This document shows positions 62,687-64,000 of a DNA stretch of 64,000 nucleotides, piece after piece. The position numbers were made by a program, and so were the translations under genes. The notes under the pieces were generated by a model. That model had not been told where the DNA came from. It ran no database searches and saw only the letters and a list, made by a program, of their open reading frames with translations. The stretch covers positions 62,001-126,000 of the forward strand of contig FOLJ01000014.1 in NCBI GenBank assembly GCA_900112325.1, written 5' to 3'. Position 1 is the first letter of the stretch. The number at the start of each line of letters is the position of its first letter. Source of the DNA: Micromonospora sediminimaris (GTDB lineage: Bacteria > Actinomycetota > Actinomycetes > Mycobacteriales > Micromonosporaceae).

Positions 62687-63280
62687 TTACTGCGGAGCAT
62701 CACCATACTCGAAACGAGCGGAACGGGCTTTGGTCAGAGCGGCGACCAGATCCGGAGTAGTCCACCCCTCGGCGTTCCAAAACCCTTTCTTGAGTTGCCA
62801 GTACTCAAGTGGGATTCCCTTGTATGCCGTCGGGCTGACCGTGAAACCCTTTAGCGTCTGTTGCGCCCCCTGCTGATCCTTAAGCACGCCTCCAACCGGC
62901 CTCGCTTCCTGGGCCGGCGCGTACTGGGCCATGGCAATGAAGCACGGTATCGTTGCGATGCCGGGCATGCCCGGAGCATGTGATGGAGCTCGGGGAATGT
63001 CTCCCGCCAGCATCCGGTAGCGCCATCCGTCGACACACGCTTCACTGGCCAACTCCAGGGCGAGGTTCACTTCACGCCGCGTCGGAGGCGACCCCTTGAT
63101 CTCCAAGTAGACCTTTGCCTGGGGCAGTCGGAAGTCCGGCAAGTAGCGGCCAGACGGCAACTCCCACCCCTCGTGCTCGTACTCCCACGGCACATCCATC
63201 AGGTCCATGAAGTAGGCCCACCGGGCTTCCAGGCGGCTGCGGAACCGACAGCCCGCGTAGTGGGTCTCGATCGCCTTCAT
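62687..63280 (-). CDS. PD-(D/E)XK-like nuclease of phage/plasmid type
   Basis: 197 aa from ATG 63280, after AGGAG. RFRSRLEARWAYFMDLM, YEHEGWELPSGRYLPDFRLP and VYLEIKGSPP give the E...D...E-x-K pattern of PD-(D/E)XK enzymes. The second half (PCFIAMAQYA, NAEGWTTPDLVAAL) is not assigned. Similar proteins occur in actinophages. Convergent with the HNH gene; the 294-bp gap between them holds nothing supported. Confidence 0.7.
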   Translation of the reverse strand: MKAIETHYAGCRFRSRLEARWAYFMDLMDVPWEYEHEGWELPSGRYLPDFRLPQAKVYLEIKGSPPTRREVNLALELASEACVDGWRYRMLAGDIPRAPSHAPGMPGIATIPCFIAMAQYAPAQEARPVGGVLKDQQGAQQTLKGFTVSPTAYKGIPLEYWQLKKGFWNAEGWTTPDLVAALTKARSARFEYGDAPQ

Positions 63281-63572
63281 TAAGCCCTACTCCTATGCAA
63301 CGTCGCCGATCCGGTCATTCTCCCGGTCGTCGCGGCGCGCCGAACTAGTACGAACGCACGATCAGTCCGATACCGGCCGTTCAGACCGACATCAGCTCCA
63401 GGCCAACCGTTATGGTCGGGTAGTCCACCCGGCCCGCCGCCCCGCGTCCGGGCTCACTCATCTGCCGCGCCGCGCTCGTCACGGTACGTGACAGAGGTGC
63501 ACCGATAATGGCGCGTGGTTGTGCCGGTGTGCGGGGGCGAGGAGCGAAAGCCGGTACGGGAAAGGGTGCTGT

Positions 63573-64000
63573 TCAATTCCCGGAGCCGGGGAAGAGCGCG
63601 CTGAGGACCCGCTCGCAGCGCACCGGGTCGATGGTGAGTCCGCGTTGTAGGCCCCACAGCCAGTAGTCGACGCAGCGGGTGACGACCCAGCCACGCGCGG
63701 CCGCGGCATCCAGTTCCCCGGCGGCGACGATGACGTCGAATATCCCGCGTATGTCAGCGCCGTACGGCAACTCGTCGGCGCGGGTCCACATCAGTTCGGG
63801 AATGGAGTACTCCGGGACACCCTGGAGGGCTCGGGGGTCAACGGCCAGCCACGGTTGCCGTGTCGCGGCCAGCACGTTGCCGTAGTGCAGGTCGGCATGG
63901 ATCAACACCTGGTCTCCTGCGCCCCGCAACTCGCAAGCGTAGCGGCGGGCTGCGTCCAACCACCTCGGCGGCACTGGGCTGCCGAGGGCTTGCTGGCGCC
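63573..64000 (-). CDS. Aminoglycoside/hydroxyurea-type phosphotransferase (5' end beyond window)
   Basis: Only the C-terminal part is in the window. LIHADLHYGNVLAA is the APH-type Brenner loop, and WLAVDPRALQG supplies the metal-binding Asp; PEYSIPELMWTRAD follows. The frame is open to the right edge (RQQALGSPVPPRW), so the GTG at 63974 is internal. This resembles APH(6)/hydroxyurea phosphotransferases. Function as a resistance enzyme or metabolic kinase is not decided. The 292-bp gap 63281-63572 shows no feature. Confidence 0.85.
   Translation of the reverse strand, partial: RQQALGSPVPPRWLDAARRYACELRGAGDQVLIHADLHYGNVLAATRQPWLAVDPRALQGVPEYSIPELMWTRADELPYGADIRGIFDVIVAAGELDAAAARGWVVTRCVDYWLWGLQRGLTIDPVRCERVLSALFPGSGN

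Noticed and set aside
1..64000. CRISPR array
   Set aside because: No regularly spaced repeat units of 20-40 bp were seen anywhere, and no Cas protein.

Overview
The window is very GC-rich DNA with GTG starts, 4-base ATGA/GTGA gene overlaps and families such as replication-relaxation, DUF4192, DUF2637, DUF5954, DUF6221, BTAD/LysM and WXG100. This points to an actinomycete, most likely Micromonosporaceae (inference from gene families, not a search). Most of the window reads as an integrative/conjugative element, or a nest of such elements, with a patch of chromosome-like genes toward the right.

Layout. 1-4800: a leftward six-gene run, every junction overlapping, of an unknown protein, two SAM-dependent DNA methyltransferases, an XF1762-like protein, an AbrB-fold protein and a tyrosine integrase that leaves the window. 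4.8-10.1 kb: a noncoding control region full of CCAACAG motifs, small genes, a Val/Glu tRNA pair, a frameshifted SDR gene and a DUF5954 gene. 10.6-18.8 kb: a type IV secretion block (pilin, VirB6-like, PrgI/VirB3-like, VirB4, VirD4 coupling protein, replication-relaxation protein). 18.8-22.1 kb: small accessory genes, a tRNA-Met(CAT) and an inactivated integrase that ends exactly at that tRNA. 22.5-32.8 kb: element genes including an intact and a degenerate GGDEF protein, DUF3846, DUF4192, a flavoprotein and an ArdC/metallopeptidase. 33.2-40.9 kb: cargo with lower GC in places: a WXG-type secreted protein operon, two IS elements, two tRNA 3'-end remnants, and a two-gene HEPN cassette (CBS-HEPN plus HEPN-zinc ribbon). 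40.9-49.1 kb: a decayed FtsK-type translocase, a ComM remnant next to a DprA-like gene, element hypotheticals, a DUF2637 membrane protein, a 16-bp perfect inverted repeat and a lysozyme-like/M23 cell-wall hydrolase. 50-57.6 kb: genes that look chromosomal (solute-binding/membrane fusion, FGE-like, DUF1152, DUF3885-like, F420-type reductase). 57.9-64 kb: a membrane LysM-BTAD regulator with tandem upstream repeats, an HNH nuclease, a PD-(D/E)XK-like nuclease and the end of a phosphotransferase gene.

How it fits together: VirB4, VirD4, the VirB3/B6-like proteins, the pilin and the M23 hydrolase make a recognisable transfer machine. The integrase, AbrB protein and methyltransferases are one coupled unit likely governing element maintenance. 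ArdC is a classical anti-restriction family. I found no relaxase, so DNA processing is either outside the window or done by an unrecognised protein. The strongest candidate for an undescribed system is the HEPN pair at 37.9-39.95 kb. Several genes show single-base frameshifts or in-frame stops, so either this is an ageing element mosaic or a few positions are sequence errors; I cannot separate these from the sequence alone.
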